Assembly (NCBI GenBank): GCA_018713205.1
Contig: DVFN01000068.1
Span: 1-39,681 of the forward strand
DNA length: 39,681 nucleotides
Direction of reading: 5' to 3'
DNA from: Candidatus Avoscillospira stercorigallinarum
GTDB lineage: Bacteria; Bacillota; Clostridia; Oscillospirales; Oscillospiraceae
The notes below the pieces were generated by a model that saw only the letters and a list, made by a program, of their open reading frames with translations, ran no database searches and had not been told where the DNA came from. A program made the translations under genes and the position numbers. This document shows, piece by piece, positions 9,600 to 20,250 of the stretch; the stretch's first letter is position 1; each line of letters starts with the position of its first letter.

Positions 9600-10385
9600 G
9601 TGAAGCAAGATCTGGTGCTCAGCAATCTCCATCTCCGGGACCTGAACCCGCGCATCTGCGGCCGGGAGGTCTGCGCGCCGGGCCACACCTTCGGTCCGGC
9701 GGTGCGGGAGTATCACCTGCTGCACTATGTGGTCCGGGGGACCGGCGTCTTCCGCCGGGCCCAGGCCGTCTATACGCTCCGGGCCGGGGATATCTTCGTC
9801 ATCCGGCCCGGCGAGTCCACGGTCTACGCCGCCGACCAGGCTGATCCCTGGGAATATATCTGGGTGGGCTTTGACTGCGCCCCCCAGTTTGCCACGCTTC
9901 TGGACCGGGATGTGATCCGTCTGCCCTCGGCTGGCCGGAGCTTCGCGGCCATGGCGGGCTGTTCCGCCGCCGCCCAGGAATGGAGCATCTGCGGCCAGCT
10001 CTACGAGCTCTTCTCCCAGCTGGCCGCCGGGGCGGGAGCCGGCCGCGCCCCGCAGCCGGACTACGTCGGCCGGGCCATCAACTATATCGAGTCCAACTAC
10101 TCCCAGCCCGTCCGGGTGGAGGAAATCGCCCGCAGTCTGGGCCTGAGCCGGAACTACTTCTGCCGGCTCTTCCACCAGCAGACCGGCTTCTCCCCCCAGG
10201 CTTATCTGATCGAATACCGCCTGGCCCGGGCGCTGCAATTTCTCGAGAACGGCATGACCCAGGCCCAGGCCGCCCGTCAGGCCGGATACCCGGATGTCTT
10301 CGCCTTCTCTCGGATGTTCCGCCGCCGCTACGGATTGCCCCCGGGCCGCTATCTGGAGGCCCGCGGAAAACCGCCGCACCCGTAG
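9600..10385 (+). CDS. AraC-family transcriptional regulator
   Basis: 261 residues. An N-terminal cupin-like ligand domain (about 20-110, HLLHYVVRGTGVFRR then LRAGDIFVIRPGE and WEYIWVGF) is typical of sugar-responsive AraC/MsmR-type regulators. A C-terminal double helix-turn-helix (about 155-255) includes VEEIARSLGLSRNYFCRLF and the second-helix signature AARQAGYPDVFAFSRMFRRRYG. It is divergent from the GH4 gene and probably activates it in response to the matching sugar. Translation starts at GTG 9600 after GAAGGGGGG. The effector is unknown. Confidence 0.88.
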   Translation: MKQDLVLSNLHLRDLNPRICGREVCAPGHTFGPAVREYHLLHYVVRGTGVFRRAQAVYTLRAGDIFVIRPGESTVYAADQADPWEYIWVGFDCAPQFATLLDRDVIRLPSAGRSFAAMAGCSAAAQEWSICGQLYELFSQLAAGAGAGRAPQPDYVGRAINYIESNYSQPVRVEEIARSLGLSRNYFCRLFHQQTGFSPQAYLIEYRLARALQFLENGMTQAQAARQAGYPDVFAFSRMFRRRYGLPPGRYLEARGKPPHP

Positions 10386-10412
10386 GGCGCTTTATTCCCT
10401 ATTCCCTACACA

Positions 10413-10449
10413 CAAGCGCCCCCGGGCTTGGAAGCCGCGGGGGCGCTTG
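10413..10449. terminator. Hairpin between convergent genes
   Basis: CAAGCGCCCCCG pairs with CGGGGGCGCTTG around a short loop. It sits between the convergent araC-type and SLH genes. No clear T run follows on either strand, so activity as an intrinsic terminator is uncertain. Confidence 0.5.
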
Positions 10450-10468
10450 GCATATCATCAATTTCCGT

Positions 10469-12700
10469 TTACTCCATCGCGTAGAGCATTTTGGCCACCT
10501 GGGCCCGGGTGACGTTGCCCCTGGGGAGGAGCTTGCCGTCCACGCCGTCGATGACGCCCTGCTCCACCATGGCGGTCAGGGCCGGCACCGCCCAGGAAGA
10601 GACGGTATCGGCATCGGAGAAGCGCTCCAAGGCGTCGGTATAGGATTCCGAGTTGCTGGTCCGGGCCAGAATGGTCATGGCCTCCTCCCGGGTGATGGTG
10701 TCGGTGGGCGAGACATAAAGCTTGCCGCCGCTGCCGCTGCCGGTGACGTAGCCCAGGCGATAGGCCGCCTTCATGGCGCCCTCGGCCCAGGAGGCGATCT
10801 GGTCCTTATCGGCAAAGGGCATGTCAGCCGACTGGTACTCGCTGACGTCGATGTCCAGCCAGCGGATCAGGGCACAGATGAACTCCTGGCGGGTCATGGA
10901 GTCGTCGGGCCGGTAGACCATCTCGCCGGCGCTGTTCTTGGAGCCCTCCAGCACGCCCTCAAAGTACAGGGCGGTGATATACTCCTTGGCCCAGTGGTTC
11001 CGGGTGTCCGCAAAGGGATTGCCCTTGACCTCCACGGGGATCGAAACCGAGGTCTCGCCGCAGGAAACCGTCAGCGTCCCCTTGGCCGAGTCCTCTCCGG
11101 CGGTGAGCAGGCCATCCTCGGTCACGGTGCCCAGCTCCGGCGACAACTCCCAGGTGAAGGAGTCGTCCCGGGCAGCCAGCTCAGTTCCCAGGTAGAGGGC
11201 TCGGGCCGTCAGATCCACCTCCGCGCCGTTTTCCAGGGGCAGCGACTCCAGGGCCTTGTCCTGGTCCTCCCGGTACACCTCCAGGCTGGTGGGACTCTCC
11301 ACCACCAGCACCGAGGCCGAGGCATTGAGTCCGCCGCCGGAGGCCTTGACCGTGGCCGTGCCCGCCGATCCGGCGGTGAAGGTGCTGCCGTCCATAAAGC
11401 CGCCGGAGGCCGTCCAGGTCACCGTGGGCACGGAGGCCGCCATGTAGTTCCGGTCCGTGGCCTTGGCGGTGAAGTCGATCTGTCCGCCGGGCAGCGCCGC
11501 CGCGTCATAGGGATAGAGATGCAGCCGCGTGGCGGCGCCGGCGGTCTTGGTGGGCCGGACAAAGAAAATATAGTTGGCGCATTCGCGCTGCTTTCCGTCG
11601 GAGGGATTGTTGACCGTGGTGAAGGCCGTATCGCCGGGCTGGGTCACACCCAGGCAGGTGGAGCCGCCGCCGTCCAGGTTCACGGCGGTGACGCAGCCCA
11701 GGTCCTGCATCCGCCGGGCCAGCGCCTCCAGGGTCAGTCCGTCGGAGCCGCTGCCCTTGTCCACGGTGTAGACCACCACGTCGCCGTTGGTCTTGAGACC
11801 CAGGGCCGTCCGGGCCACTTCCTTGTCGGCGGTGTCCAGGGTGAAGTCGGACAAAGCCTTGCCGTTCTCTACCAGCAGCTCGCCACCGCCCACGGCGTAG
11901 GCCACATCCTTCCAGGCCTTGTCCACGGTGACGGTGAAGGTCAGGGTGTCGCCCTTCTTGACCTTCTTCACCGAGGCCATGGCGGAGCTGTAGGCCGTAT
12001 CCATGGCCAGACCCACCACGAAGCCGTCCTCGGGGATGTCGATCTTGGACGCGTCGGTCTCGATATCCACCACCTTGGCCTCCATGGTGCAGTCGGTGGT
12101 CAGCTCGATTCGGTCGGCCTCCAGCACCAGATAGTAGCCCTTATGGGAATTCTTCGTCACGTAATCATAGTCCTGAGAATAGAGGCAGAAGCCGTTGGTC
12201 TCGGTGAGGGCCTTATTGTAGCTGATTTCCGTATCGCCGCCCACATAGGTCATGGTGACCTTCAGGTTGGGCGTGCCAATGACCAGGCTGCCGTCCTCTT
12301 CGATGCCCACGGTGGGGACGTTGCCGCTGGTGCGGAGCACGCCGTCGGTGACCACCATGCCGTAGGGGATGCCGGTGGACATGTCAAAGAACGCGGCGTT
12401 GACCGCGCCCACCACGGTAAAATCCTTGTCCGCCATATACGCCTGGAGATAGTCCATGGTGCTGCGGCCGTAGAGGGTGTCGCCGTAGACCACCACGGGC
12501 TCCACATCGCCACCGGGGGTATAGGCGAGGATCTGTTCCTTGACGGCGCCGTCGCCGTCCGCATATGTACGCTGAAGCGTCAGCGCGTCGGCGAGGGCCA
12601 GCTCCGTCTGACGGTTGGCGCCGGAGACGGCTCCCACGGCGCCCGCCAGCAGGGCCAGAGAGAGCGTTCCGGCTAGGATTCCGGTTAGCAATCGTTTCAT
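10469..12700 (-). CDS. Secreted phosphodiester glycosidase with Ig-like region and three SLH repeats
   Basis: A 743-residue exported protein. A signal peptide (1-27, MKRLLTGILAGTLSLALLAG) precedes a NAGPA/phosphodiester-glycosidase domain (about 65-380) with NAAFFDMSTGIPYGM near 101 and the signature VNLDGGGSTCLGV near 340. A beta-rich Ig-like region covers about 385-550 and three S-layer homology repeats about 550-743 (HWAKEYITALYFEG, SWAEGAMKAAYRLGYV, SWAVPALTAMVEQGVI). SLH repeats usually bind pyruvylated secondary wall polymer, so it should sit on the cell surface. NAGPA-like bacterial domains are linked to cleavage of sugar phosphodiesters in teichoic acids or glycans; the substrate here is unknown. 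The start at 12700 is fixed by AGGAG and the signal peptide. Confidence 0.88.
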   Translation of the reverse strand: MKRLLTGILAGTLSLALLAGAVGAVSGANRQTELALADALTLQRTYADGDGAVKEQILAYTPGGDVEPVVVYGDTLYGRSTMDYLQAYMADKDFTVVGAVNAAFFDMSTGIPYGMVVTDGVLRTSGNVPTVGIEEDGSLVIGTPNLKVTMTYVGGDTEISYNKALTETNGFCLYSQDYDYVTKNSHKGYYLVLEADRIELTTDCTMEAKVVDIETDASKIDIPEDGFVVGLAMDTAYSSAMASVKKVKKGDTLTFTVTVDKAWKDVAYAVGGGELLVENGKALSDFTLDTADKEVARTALGLKTNGDVVVYTVDKGSGSDGLTLEALARRMQDLGCVTAVNLDGGGSTCLGVTQPGDTAFTTVNNPSDGKQRECANYIFFVRPTKTAGAATRLHLYPYDAAALPGGQIDFTAKATDRNYMAASVPTVTWTASGGFMDGSTFTAGSAGTATVKASGGGLNASASVLVVESPTSLEVYREDQDKALESLPLENGAEVDLTARALYLGTELAARDDSFTWELSPELGTVTEDGLLTAGEDSAKGTLTVSCGETSVSIPVEVKGNPFADTRNHWAKEYITALYFEGVLEGSKNSAGEMVYRPDDSMTRQEFICALIRWLDIDVSEYQSADMPFADKDQIASWAEGAMKAAYRLGYVTGSGSGGKLYVSPTDTITREEAMTILARTSNSESYTDALERFSDADTVSSWAVPALTAMVEQGVIDGVDGKLLPRGNVTRAQVAKMLYAME

Positions 12701-12742
12701 GGAAAAAGCTCCTGTTCTATGTCGAGTTTGCCCATAGGCTGT

Positions 12743-12748
12743 ATTATC
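12743..12748 (-). promoter_or_regulatory. Possible -10 box of the SLH protein gene
   Basis: Minus-strand GATAAT lies 42 bases before the start codon. The -35 region is poor. The intergenic stretch 12701-12911 otherwise holds only the secA promoter. Confidence 0.3.
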
Positions 12749-12868
12749 GTAACATTTTTTCACCAAAAAGTAAAGCGGCAGAGATTGGCGCTCCGTTCAC
12801 ATTGGCGGAAATATCGCCGTCGGGGCCATTGTTCACACTTTAGCCTTTTTTTAACGGAATAAATGTGC

Positions 12869-12874
12869 TATAAT
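12869..12874 (+). promoter_or_regulatory. -10 box of secA
   Basis: TATAAT in an AT-rich context lies 37 bases before the preferred secA start codon. The upstream T-rich segment gives only a weak -35 match. Confidence 0.5.
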
Positions 12875-12911
12875 CCAGATGTTTGATTCCATCCAGAAAG
12901 GTTTGACATAT

Positions 12912-15662
<2,751 letters not shown>

Positions 15663-15706
15663 GGCCAGACAACTTTGATACTTTGCTTTACAGGAGGGAA
15701 TACGCC

Positions 15707-16498
15707 ATGTTTCATACCGTCACCGTTGGAAAGCTGGAATATTCCGTGGCCGATTCCCTCGCCGGGGTTTCCCACGGGTTCTCGACCCGGCTGGGGGGCG
15801 TCAGCACCGGGCATCTGGCCTCGCTGAACCTGGGCCACCACCGGGGCGACGATCCGGAACACGTGCTGGAAAACTACCGAATTCTCGGCCGGGCCATCGG
15901 CTTCACCCCCGAGGACACGGTCTTCCCCATGCAGCGCCACACCGATATCATCCGCCTGGTCACCGAGGCCCAGCGGGGCGAGGGGCTCTTCCGGGAGACC
16001 GCCCAGGTCTGCGACGGCCAGATCACCGACCGGCCCGGCGTAGCTCTGGTGGCCTTCTCCGCCGACTGCACCCCGGTGCTGCTCTATGACCCGGTCCGCC
16101 GGGCCATCGGAGCCGTCCACGCCGGATGGCGGGGCACGGCCGCCGGAATCGCCGCCAAGGCCGTGGCCGCCATGACCGACGCCTTCGGCTGCCGTCCGGA
16201 GGATATCCGGGCCGCCATCGGTCCCTGCATCGGCAAATGCTGCTTTGAGACCGACGCCGACGTCCCCGAGGCCATGGTCTCCGCCCTGGGTGAAAAGGCC
16301 CGGCCTGCCATCGAGGCCCGAGGCGAAAAATTCCACGTGGACCTGAAGGCCATCAACGCCCTGTGGCTCCGGGAGGCCGGAGTCGCCGCAATCGACATCT
16401 CTCCCGACTGCACCGCCTGCGATCCCGCACGGTACTGGTCCCACCGGCGGGTGGGCGACCGGCGGGGCTCTCTGGCGGGAATCATCGTACTGAAGTGA
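15707..16498 (+). CDS. pgeF: Purine nucleoside phosphorylase/laccase-domain protein
   Basis: A 263-residue multicopper-oxidase-fold protein of the YfiH/PgeF/LACC1 family. Members act on purine nucleosides (adenosine deaminase, phosphorylase activities), and E. coli PgeF also corrects wrongly incorporated L-Ser in peptidoglycan precursors. The zinc-site residues are in place: His 78 in MQRHTD, Cys 121 in SADCTPVLL and His 138 in VHAGWRG. The C-terminal DCTACDPARYWSHRR block is also typical. ATG 15707 has CAGGAGGG 8 bases upstream. It overlaps nothing but lies only 10 bases before the next gene, so the two form an operon, possibly read through from secA. Confidence 0.88.
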   Translation: MFHTVTVGKLEYSVADSLAGVSHGFSTRLGGVSTGHLASLNLGHHRGDDPEHVLENYRILGRAIGFTPEDTVFPMQRHTDIIRLVTEAQRGEGLFRETAQVCDGQITDRPGVALVAFSADCTPVLLYDPVRRAIGAVHAGWRGTAAGIAAKAVAAMTDAFGCRPEDIRAAIGPCIGKCCFETDADVPEAMVSALGEKARPAIEARGEKFHVDLKAINALWLREAGVAAIDISPDCTACDPARYWSHRRVGDRRGSLAGIIVLK

Positions 16499-16508
16499 GG
16501 TGTGCGCC

Positions 16509-18233
16509 ATGACCCGGCGTTTTTCTTCCCTGTTGGCGCTGGTGCTGGCGCTGACGCTGCTGACCGGCTGCTCCATGGAGCAGTTCACCGCCTTCCTCAC
16601 CGGCTCCGAGCCGGCCGAGACCCAGGAGGACCAGGAAGCCTCCGATGCCCCGGTGGAAACACCGGCTGACGAAATGGCCTCAGAGACCGTACTTACCGAG
16701 GCCGAGGCTCCGGAAGTGCTGCGGCTGCCCTATCAGAGCGCCTACGGCCTCAACCCCTTCGTCAGCGAGAGCTTCGCCAACCGGGCCGTCATGTCCCTGG
16801 TTTACGAGCCTCTGTTTCAGGTCAACGGCAGCTATGTGGCCGAGCCCGTGCTGGCCGAGTCCGCCGCCGTCTCCGAAGACGGAAAAACCACGACCATCAC
16901 CCTCCGCAGCGGCGTTGTCTTTCACTCCGGCGCGGCGATGACGGCTCAGGACGTGGTCTATTCCTACACCCAGGCCCGGGACTCCTACTACTACGACAGC
17001 CGCTTCGTCCATTTCTCCTCGGTGACGGCCCCGGATGACATGACCGTGGTCATCACCACCGACACCGCCATGGAGTCCGTGGCCCTGCTGCTGGACTTCC
17101 CCATCGTCCGCAGCGGCACCGCCGACGTCCCCCAGACTGAGTCCAACCAGACCGAGGATGCGGACGCCGCCGGGACCGAACCGGCTTCCACCGTCACCGG
17201 CAAGGACCTGATCCCCGACGGTACCGGCCCCTTCGACTTCCAGGCTCCGTCCACGCTGACCCGGTTTGACCGCTGGTGGGGCGGAGATACCCTGGCCCTG
17301 CCCTATGACGAGGCCGAGGTGGTGCTCTGCGACACGGCCACCGACATCCGGGACCATTTTGAATACGGCTCCGTCAACCTGGTCTACACCGATCCCAACG
17401 CATCGGCCTATGCCACCTTCCACAACGAGACCGACTACGAGCTCTGGAGCTGCCCCACCACGGTAATGCAGTATCTCGGCTTCAATCTCAATTCCGATCT
17501 CTACTCCAACGCTGCGCTCCGGGCCGCCTTGACCTACGGCATCGACCGCGAGGCCCTGGTCTCCCAGGCCCTGGGCGGCTTCGCCACGGCGGTCTCTCTG
17601 CCCGCGGTCCCCGGCTCCGCCTACTACGACGCCGGTCTGGCCGCCGGCTTCGACTACGACCCGGCCCAGTTCCAGGCCCAGCTGGACAAGGCCCAGATCC
17701 AGGACTACAACGACGACGGCAAGCTGGATATCTACTTCGAGGGCTACGCCATCCCCGTGGGCGGCAAGCTGATCGTCAACGCCGGCAGCTCCCAGCGGGT
17801 TGAGGCCGCCAACCTGATTGCCGACAGCCTCAACGAGCTGGGCTTCTCCATCACCGTCGAGGCCATGGACAGCAGCGATTTTCGGGAAGCCCTTCGTTAT
17901 GGGAATTACGACCTTTACTATGGGGAAGTGCGTCTGTCGCCCAACTTCGACCTGGGCTGCTTCTTCCGGGAGCACAGCCTCGGCAGCTACGGCGGCATGA
18001 CCAACAGCACCATGCTGACCCTCTGCGCCGCCATGCTGGAGAACAGCGGCAACGCCTACGACCTTCACAAGCGCGTTCTTGAGCAGGGCTACCTCTGTCC
18101 CCTGCTGTTCAAAACCTACGCCCTCTACACCGCCCGCGGCGCCACCGACGGTCTCTCCCCCGCCGTGGATTGGCCCCTGGGCCAATTGAGCCGGACTTCC
18201 ACCCCCGAACAAACCGACACCCCCGTCGAATGA
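16509..18233 (+). CDS. Peptide-type ABC transporter substrate-binding lipoprotein, orphan
   Basis: 574 residues of the SBP_bac_5 (OppA/DppA-like) family. A lipoprotein signal peptide ends at the lipobox LLTGC (Cys 21), so the mature protein is anchored outside the membrane. An acidic, Thr/Glu-rich linker (about 28-65) leads to the binding domain: LVYEPLFQVNG, then SGVVFHSGAAMTAQDVVYSY, the usual N-terminal signature. A second low-complexity insert (about 205-230, TESNQTEDADAAGTEPAS) interrupts the fold. No permease or ATPase genes are adjacent. ATG 16509 with GAGGTG upstream is preferred to GTG 16500. Ligand unknown; peptides, nickel or sugars are possible in this family. Confidence 0.82.
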   Translation: MTRRFSSLLALVLALTLLTGCSMEQFTAFLTGSEPAETQEDQEASDAPVETPADEMASETVLTEAEAPEVLRLPYQSAYGLNPFVSESFANRAVMSLVYEPLFQVNGSYVAEPVLAESAAVSEDGKTTTITLRSGVVFHSGAAMTAQDVVYSYTQARDSYYYDSRFVHFSSVTAPDDMTVVITTDTAMESVALLLDFPIVRSGTADVPQTESNQTEDADAAGTEPASTVTGKDLIPDGTGPFDFQAPSTLTRFDRWWGGDTLALPYDEAEVVLCDTATDIRDHFEYGSVNLVYTDPNASAYATFHNETDYELWSCPTTVMQYLGFNLNSDLYSNAALRAALTYGIDREALVSQALGGFATAVSLPAVPGSAYYDAGLAAGFDYDPAQFQAQLDKAQIQDYNDDGKLDIYFEGYAIPVGGKLIVNAGSSQRVEAANLIADSLNELGFSITVEAMDSSDFREALRYGNYDLYYGEVRLSPNFDLGCFFREHSLGSYGGMTNSTMLTLCAAMLENSGNAYDLHKRVLEQGYLCPLLFKTYALYTARGATDGLSPAVDWPLGQLSRTSTPEQTDTPVE

Positions 18234-18241
18234 CGGGGGTG
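18218..18241 (+). terminator. Hairpin at the end of the binding-protein gene
   Basis: CACCCCCGTC and GACGGGGGTG pair perfectly around GAAT. The stop codon lies at the loop. No clear T run follows, so it may act as a weak terminator or as a 3'-end stabiliser. Confidence 0.5.
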
Positions 18242-18264
18242 CGTTGATTCTACCGTTTCTGTGC

Positions 18265-18368
18265 CGTAGGGGCGGCCTATATGGCCGCCCGGAACCAGGG
18301 TTCGCCGTGTTCCGAGCCCCGGTGGTTGCGGCAGCTGGACGCGGGCGGCCATCCAGGCCGCCCCTACG
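18265..18368. repeat. Hairpin-capped intergenic repeat, locus 1
   Basis: Left cap 18265-18291 (CGTAGGGG, then a GGCGGCC/GGCCGCC stem with loop TATAT) and right cap 18342-18368 (stem GGGCGGCC/GGCCGCCC, ending CCCCTACG) flank a 50-base core containing CCCCGGTGGTTGCGGCAGC (core type 1). It lies between the convergent binding-protein and pncC genes. Confidence 0.85.
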
Positions 18369-18391
18369 GTATGTGCGGTCGGCGGGGCGCT

Positions 18392-18868
18392 TTACAACAT
18401 AGCGGTCAGGGCCAGCTTTAGGGCGGTGTCCACGGCCTGGGCGCGAATCCGGGCCCGGGAGCCGGAGAACCGCCATTCCTGCACCAGGACAGTGTGGGGC
18501 GTGGCGCAGCCGATATACACCAGGCCCACCGGGCGGCCGGTGCCGTCGCCGTCGGGACCGGCCAGGCCGGTGACGCTCAGGGCCGCGTCGGCTCCGAGCA
18601 CCTGCCGGGCACCCCGGGCCATGGCCTCGGCGGTCTCCCGGGACACGGCGGTATAGGCGTCCAGGGTCTCCTGGGGCACGCCCAGCACCGCGTGCTTTAC
18701 CTCATTGGTGTAGGAGATGACGCCGCCCCGGTAGGTTTTGGAGCTGCCGGGGATGGCGGTCAATGCGTGGCCGATGCCGCCGCCGGTACAGCTCTCCGCC
18801 GTGGCCAGGGTCAGGCCCCGGGCCTCCAGGGCTTGAAGCAGCTGCCGGGCCAGTTCCTCAGTCGTCAT
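18392..18868 (-). CDS. pncC: Nicotinamide-nucleotide amidase (CinA C-terminal domain)
   Basis: A 158-residue stand-alone CinA C-terminal domain. It deamidates nicotinamide mononucleotide to nicotinate mononucleotide for NAD recycling in the cytoplasm. Signatures are LATAESCTGGGIGHALTAIPG (about 21-41, with the catalytic Ser/Thr region), GGVISYTNEVKHAVLGV and VTGLAGPDGDGTGRPVG. Its start codon lies inside the end of thiI (11-base overlap), so the two are translationally coupled. No N-terminal COG1058 domain is present. Confidence 0.9.
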   Translation of the reverse strand: MTTEELARQLLQALEARGLTLATAESCTGGGIGHALTAIPGSSKTYRGGVISYTNEVKHAVLGVPQETLDAYTAVSRETAEAMARGARQVLGADAALSVTGLAGPDGDGTGRPVGLVYIGCATPHTVLVQEWRFSGSRARIRAQAVDTALKLALTAML

Positions 18869-20039
18869 AGTATTTCACCTGGACCTTCTCGGTGTTTTCC
18901 AGGGCCCGGCCGATCAGCGCCTCCACGTCCAGGGCGGCCTCGGCGGCCTCCACCTGGGACAGGACCGGCTTGGTCTTGGGGTGCTTGGGGGTGAAGACCG
19001 TGCAGCAGTCCTCATAGGGCAGGATGGAGGTCTCCAGGGTGCCGATTCTCCGGGCGATGGTGACGATCTCCTCCTTGTCCATGCCGATCAGAGGATGGAA
19101 CAGGGGCAGGTCCACCACCGCGCCGGTGACGGCCATGGCCTCCATGGTCTGGGACGCCACCTGGCCCAGGTTCTCGCCGGTGACCAGGGCGCGGCAGCCG
19201 TGGTACTTTGCAATCCGCTGGGCAATGCGCATCATAAACCGCCGCATAATCAGGGTGAAATACTCCTCGGGGCAGTGGTCCCGGATGGCCTCCTGGATCT
19301 CGGTGAAGCCCACCACGTCCACGGTCATCCGGCCGCAGTAGCGGGTCATCAGCCGGGCCAGCTCCAGCACCTTCTCCTTGGCCTTCTCGGAGGTATAGGG
19401 GTAGGAGAAGAAGTGGATGCACTCGATCTCCACGCCGCGCTTGGCAATCATATACCCCGCCACCGGGGAGTCGATGCCGCCGGAGAGCAGCACCGCCGCC
19501 CGGCCGCCCATGCCGGTGGGCAGGCCGCCCGCGCCGGGCTGGGCCGGGCCGTGGACGTAGGCCGCGAAGTCCCGGACCTCCACATAGACCGTGTAGTCGG
19601 GGTGGTGGACGTCCACCAGCACCTGGGGGAAGGCCTCGGCCAGACGGCCGCCGATCTCCTGGGAGAGCTGGATGGAGTTCAGGGGGAAGGCCTTGTCGGC
19701 CCGCTTGGACTCGACCTTAAAGCTCTTAGCCAGCGCCAGCTCGTCGCCCAGGTAGGAGAGGACGGCGTCATAAATGGCGTCGAGATTCTTCTCACAGGGG
19801 CGGCAGCGGCACATGGACGCGATGCCGAAGACCGTGCCGCAGGCCTCCCAGGCTCCGTCCACGTCGCAGCTCTCGTCCTCGGGCTCCACGTAGATGGTGG
19901 ACTGCTTCAAATAGACCCGGAAGCTGCCGAAGTGCTTGACGCTCCGGCGGATATTGCCCTTGAGGCAGTTTTCAAAGGCCCGGCGATTCTGCCCCTTGAG
20001 GACAATCTCGCCCAGCTTTAAAAGAAAGATTTCGTTCAT
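18858..20039 (-). CDS. thiI: tRNA 4-thiouridine synthase ThiI
   Basis: 393 residues. ThiI adenylates U8 of tRNA and transfers sulfur to make s4U; it can also support thiazole synthesis for thiamine. The N-terminal ferredoxin-like and THUMP domains (about 1-165) precede a PP-loop ATPase domain with LLSGGIDSPVAGYM (184-197), RALVTGENLGQVASQT and PLIGMDKEEI. The rhodanese domain found in E. coli ThiI is absent, as in most Firmicutes, so a separate cysteine desulfurase must supply sulfur; none is adjacent. ATG 20039 is chosen because AAAGGAG lies 7 bases before it; the upstream ATG 20045 almost touches the ribosome binding site. pncC overlaps its 3' end. Confidence 0.95.
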   Translation of the reverse strand: MNEIFLLKLGEIVLKGQNRRAFENCLKGNIRRSVKHFGSFRVYLKQSTIYVEPEDESCDVDGAWEACGTVFGIASMCRCRPCEKNLDAIYDAVLSYLGDELALAKSFKVESKRADKAFPLNSIQLSQEIGGRLAEAFPQVLVDVHHPDYTVYVEVRDFAAYVHGPAQPGAGGLPTGMGGRAAVLLSGGIDSPVAGYMIAKRGVEIECIHFFSYPYTSEKAKEKVLELARLMTRYCGRMTVDVVGFTEIQEAIRDHCPEEYFTLIMRRFMMRIAQRIAKYHGCRALVTGENLGQVASQTMEAMAVTGAVVDLPLFHPLIGMDKEEIVTIARRIGTLETSILPYEDCCTVFTPKHPKTKPVLSQVEAAEAALDVEALIGRALENTEKVQVKYYDD

Positions 20040-20078
20040 GGTCATACTCCTTTAATCATGTGCTGCCGCCGATTCTGT

Positions 20079-20181
20079 CGTAGGGGCGGGGTTTATCCCC
20101 GCCCGAACCGGGTGCGCTGTATTCCGGGCCCCGGTGGTTGCCGGAACCTGGTCACGGGAGGGCATAAAGCCCTCCCCTACG
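20079..20181. repeat. Hairpin-capped intergenic repeat, locus 2
   Basis: Left cap 20079-20105 (stem GCGGGG/CCCCGC, loop TTTAT), core type 1 with CCCCGGTGGTTGCCGGAACC, and right cap 20155-20181 (stem GGGAGGGC/GCCCTCCC). The two caps have different stem sequences, but each is self-complementary. Confidence 0.85.
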
Positions 20182-20192
20182 GCGCGAAGCGC

Positions 20193-20234
20193 ATTTTTCA
20201 TTTTTCATTCTTCACTTTTCACTCTTCACTTTTC
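20193..20234 (+). repeat. Tandem TTCAYTTTTCA-type tract
   Basis: Degenerate tandem copies of a 6-7 base unit (TTTTTCA, TTCTTCA, CTTTTCA, CTCTTCA) cover 42 bases just downstream of the yifB stop. Composition is sharply AT-rich against its surroundings. It could arise by slippage or act as a binding or termination tract; no gene is present. Confidence 0.6.
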
Positions 20235-20250
20235 GCTGCCCCGCCCGGCC

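Noticed and set aside
18265..18368. Simple MITE with terminal inverted repeats
   Set aside because: Only the outer CGTAGGGGC matches between ends. The inner stems differ and pair with themselves, and no target duplication was found at loci 1 and 2.
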